A DNA stretch of 7,284 nucleotides from Acidobacteriaceae bacterium (lineage in GTDB: Bacteria > Acidobacteriota > Terriglobia > Terriglobales > SbA1), in contig JAFAGX010000141.1 in NCBI GenBank assembly GCA_019237515.1, positions 1-7,284 on the forward strand, given 5' to 3'. Made by a program: the position numbers and the translations under genes. The notes below the pieces were generated by a model that had not been told where the DNA came from, searched no databases, and was given only the letters and a program-made list of their open reading frames with translations. Of the stretch, positions 6,001 through 7,284 are shown in pieces. The first letter of the stretch is position 1, and every line of letters starts with the position of its first letter.

Positions 6001-7160
6001 CGCTTGCGATCATCGATGTCTGTAAGAAGGAGATACCACGCGGTGATTTTGTTTTCTGTATCTCGCACCGGGAGGCCGCGGACTTGGAACCACCGGTACA
6101 CTCCATCAGCACGCCGGCAGCGGTGCTCTACTTCATAGATCTGTCCGGTTTCAATCGATTTCCTGCGAGCCTCGATTATGCGGGGAAGATCATCCGGATG
6201 AACAGTGTCGGTAAGAGCCCAGTGCTTCAAATCTTCATTTGTCTTACCGAAATACTCGAGGGTCTGGCGGTTCAAAAACTCCACTTCGCCCATTGCGCCC
6301 ATCGTCGCCACCAGCCCAGGAACGTTATCGACAATCTGCCGCCAAGATAATTCCCTCGCTCGGTGGATTTCCTCTGCTCGCTTCCGATCCTCGATGTCTA
6401 TACAGGTTCCGTACCATTTGAGGATGTTGCCCGACTGATCCCTCAGTGGATTGGCGCGAATCAGGAACCATCGATAGGTACCGTCGAATCGGCGAATCCG
6501 AGCTTCCGTGTCAACTTGGGTACCCGAGGCCAGAGACGATTGCCACTCCTCCACAAGCTTCTCGCGGTCGTCCGGATGAATCGCTTCTGCCCAACCCCAG
6601 CCCTGCGCTTCTTCCGCTGTCATGCCCACGAAATCGAGCCAAACCTGATTAAGGAAGTCGCAGTAGCCGTCCGAACGAGTAGTCCACGCCGTTGTGGGGA
6701 TCGTGTTGATGATAGCTGCAAGGTTGCGCTTGCTCTTTTGCAGAGCCTCCTCTGCGCGTTTGCGCTCAGTGATGTCACGATAGATTACGTACTCGGAAAT
6801 CTGGCTTCCCGCAATCGACACCGCCCCGCTAACCATCGAGACATGAACGCGGGTGCCATCCTTGTGCTTCCGTACCGTTTCAACGTTCAGGCTCTCTCCT
6901 TGAAGACCGCGACGCGAAAATTCTTTGCCCTGAGCGAGAAGTTCTTCGGGCACAATGAGTTCGTTGATCAGCCGCCCACGCGCTTCCTCCGGGGAATAAC
7001 CGAAAATCCTGCTGAATTCCGGATTGATCTGCAGAATGCGGTCATCTGTGTCGAGCAAAACGATGCCTTCTGGCACTCTGGCGAATACGTGTTCGAGGAG
7101 TGCCTTTTGTTCAGTGAGATGGTCCAAGGACATCGGAACCTGGCTCTTACTCGCACTCAT
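3090..7160 (-). CDS. Sigma-54-dependent transcriptional activator with eight PAS domains
   Basis: Cytoplasmic bacterial enhancer-binding protein, 1356 residues, no membrane segment. Eight PAS/PAC units lie at about 14-138, 143-266, 270-388, 393-516, 520-643, 646-760, 768-893 and 897-1020. Most carry a HPDD or HPED motif (PAS_3 type), a YRW motif and a closing DIDDRK-like linker. A short coiled coil (1015-1036) leads to the AAA+ domain (about 1040-1265): Walker A GETGTGKE (1070-1077), sigma-54 contact loop GAFTGA (1117-1122), Walker B TLFLDE (1137-1142), sensor I IAATNRD (1179-1185), arginine-finger region FRQDLFYRL (1195-1203) and sensor II WPGNIREL (1255-1262). A Fis-type helix-turn-helix ends the protein (about 1300-1345). 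There is no receiver, GAF or kinase domain, so ligand, redox or protein signals probably act directly through the PAS array; which signal is unknown. ATG 7160 has a poor ribosome site; ATG 7133 (residue 10, CAGG five bases before it) is an alternative start. The next genes downstream are its likely targets. Confidence 0.95.
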   Translation of the reverse strand: MSASKSQVPMSLDHLTEQKALLEHVFARVPEGIVLLDTDDRILQINPEFSRIFGYSPEEARGRLINELIVPEELLAQGKEFSRRGLQGESLNVETVRKHKDGTRVHVSMVSGAVSIAGSQISEYVIYRDITERKRAEEALQKSKRNLAAIINTIPTTAWTTRSDGYCDFLNQVWLDFVGMTAEEAQGWGWAEAIHPDDREKLVEEWQSSLASGTQVDTEARIRRFDGTYRWFLIRANPLRDQSGNILKWYGTCIDIEDRKRAEEIHRARELSWRQIVDNVPGLVATMGAMGEVEFLNRQTLEYFGKTNEDLKHWALTDTVHPDDLPRIIEARRKSIETGQIYEVEHRCRRADGVYRWFQVRGLPVRDTENKITAWYLLLTDIDDRKRAEQKLLQSEADFRTITNNIPGFVHTMSPAGEVEFVNQQILEYFGQTIEEVKDWTRSDVCHPDDLPRVLETLRGSFETGQICDVELRCRRADGVYRWFQSRGRPVRNAEGQISAWYFLLTDIDDRKKAEDALRASERNLSLMINAIPAMIGVLRADGSGLYLNQGARDYTGATLEDFHRGDYHDRFYHPENLERNLEERRLALTHSVPFEREQRLLRKDGQYRWQLNRYSPMLDEQGRIDRWYVAGFDIDDRKRAEQALQRTQFYLSEGQRLAHTGSWTFSAAGFTYWSRELFQIHGLDPSGKPPSVEEYLNLVHPEDREFMRQGIQKMLADHLGFEYTKRIVRADGQIRYVRCVGVPGTDGASFVGTAIDVTDQEQLMHKLRQSEADLRTITDNIPQPIVVLAPDGTTLYVNQVALDLTGFTMDQLDEQGFWARVVHPDDLGRLRDERRERLLRGEPFELEFRALFKSGQYRWQLMQYNPLKDESGQLIRWYSTATDIDDRKRAEQQLRKSEEDLRTITDTIRQPIVVVAPDGTTLYANRVALENSGLTIDEVKGAGFVTRICHPDDLDRVADERSAGLSKGIPFDSEMRLLFKSGQYRWQLILYEPLKDEHGQTIRWYVTSTDIDDRKKTEERLRNENLVLREEIDRSSMFEEIVGSSGPVRQLLKNVEKVAPSDSTVLVLGETGTGKELIARALHQRSKRANRAFIRVNCAAIPQSLIASELFGHEKGAFTGALQRRVGRFEAANGGTLFLDEIGELPMETQIALLRVLQEKEFERVGSNHPISVDVRLIAATNRDLPAAVAAGTFRQDLFYRLNVFPIAVPPLRERADAIPLLVEYFVGRFAKGAGKKIRHIGKQTMEQFKGYRWPGNIRELQNVVERAVILSESDTFVVDDSWLLRESADSTLHEGRSALLDREVETIEAALAETHGRISGPSGAAAKLGIPRQTLESKIRRLGIDKYGQKRPTP
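4113..4859 (-). repeat. Internal duplication: PAS7 and PAS8 of the activator
   Basis: Residues about 768-893 and 897-1016 are close copies. Shared blocks include DLRTITD, APDGTTLY, KSGQYRWQL, PLKDE and DIDDRK in the same order and spacing, a period of 127 residues. The DNA is also visibly similar, for example around the KSGQYRWQL codons. This is consistent with tandem duplication of one PAS module after the older modules had diverged. Confidence 0.7.
5631..6353 (-). repeat. Internal duplication: PAS3 and PAS4 of the activator
   Basis: Residues about 270-388 and 393-510 are close copies, sharing GEVEF, LEYFG, HPDDLPR, ETGQI, RCRRADGVYRWFQ and LLTDIDDRK with a period of 126 residues. This pair is more alike than either is to the other six PAS units, so it looks like a separate duplication from the PAS7/PAS8 pair. 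Confidence 0.7.
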
Positions 7161-7284
7161 AGGACGATCTCGGGATCGGCATGGGGATAGGGAACAGACT
7201 CAGCACAATGCTGATTAGGCCATTCCCCCGGTTCCCAAACAATTAGACGATGGTATTGGTATTAACCTGCATATCACCAAAGAA
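7161..7284 (-). other. Leader region of the activator gene
   Basis: 124 bases upstream of the activator start, truncated by the window edge. It contains a perfect inverted repeat TCAGCA-CAA-TGCTGA (7200-7214) and a tandem GGTATT GGTATT (7252-7263). I see no convincing sigma-70 or sigma-54 promoter here; the promoter may lie beyond the window. Confidence 0.5.
7200..7214. promoter_or_regulatory. Inverted repeat TCAGCA/TGCTGA upstream of the activator gene
   Basis: Perfect six-base arms around CAA, 40 bases before the activator ATG. The TGCTGA core also occurs in one arm of the candidate enhancer at 2989-3016 (TGCTGAGCA on the minus strand), which could point to autoregulation. The overall geometry differs (3-base versus 10-base spacer), so this is weak. 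Confidence 0.25.

Noticed and set aside
6363..7190. 275-codon open frame on the plus strand antisense to the activator
   Set aside because: It lies wholly opposite strongly conserved PAS codons, has no recognisable domain, and similar antisense frames (4725-5357, 5820-6350) recur opposite the repeated PAS units, as expected for shadows of a repetitive coding strand.

Overview
The window carries parts of three transcription units, all on the minus strand, with no RNA genes, insertion sequences or CRISPR. The moderately high GC, the style of the efflux adaptor, a GC-rich 'GCCCGGGCTT/AAGCCCGGGC' intergenic palindrome and a very long multi-PAS sigma-54 activator together suggest a Gram-negative soil bacterium, most likely of the Acidobacteriota (Koribacter/Solibacter-like). 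This assignment rests on general resemblance and not on a marker gene.

Layout in the direction of transcription (high to low coordinates): 7161-7284 is a leader region. 3090-7160 encodes a 1356-residue cytoplasmic regulator with eight consecutive PAS domains, a sigma-54-interacting AAA+ domain (Walker A, GAFTGA, Walker B and R-finger region all intact) and a C-terminal Fis-type helix-turn-helix. The 209-base gap 2881-3089 holds a candidate sigma-54 (-24/-12) promoter and, about 90 bases upstream of its expected start point, a 9-bp-arm inverted repeat placed like an activator enhancer site. This promoter would drive a 64-residue protein of unknown function with a strong Shine-Dalgarno (2686-2880), then a 206-residue exported protein of unknown function (2018-2638). 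The space 1606-2017 contains several hairpins, a possible terminator and the leader of the next unit. 400-1605 encodes an RND efflux periplasmic adaptor, followed after 6 bases by the start of an RND (HAE1/AcrB-type) permease that runs off the window at base 1.

How the parts may work together: the PAS-AAA+-Fis protein has no receiver and no kinase domain, so it probably responds to a signal sensed directly by its PAS array. It is well placed to activate the sigma-54 promoter just downstream of its own gene, and so the two uncharacterised proteins. The efflux operon is a separate unit; nothing in the sequence ties it to the activator. The two most interesting points are this apparently self-contained activator/enhancer/promoter/target cassette, and a diverged 42-base copy of the adaptor's membrane-anchor coding region lying just upstream of the adaptor start codon.
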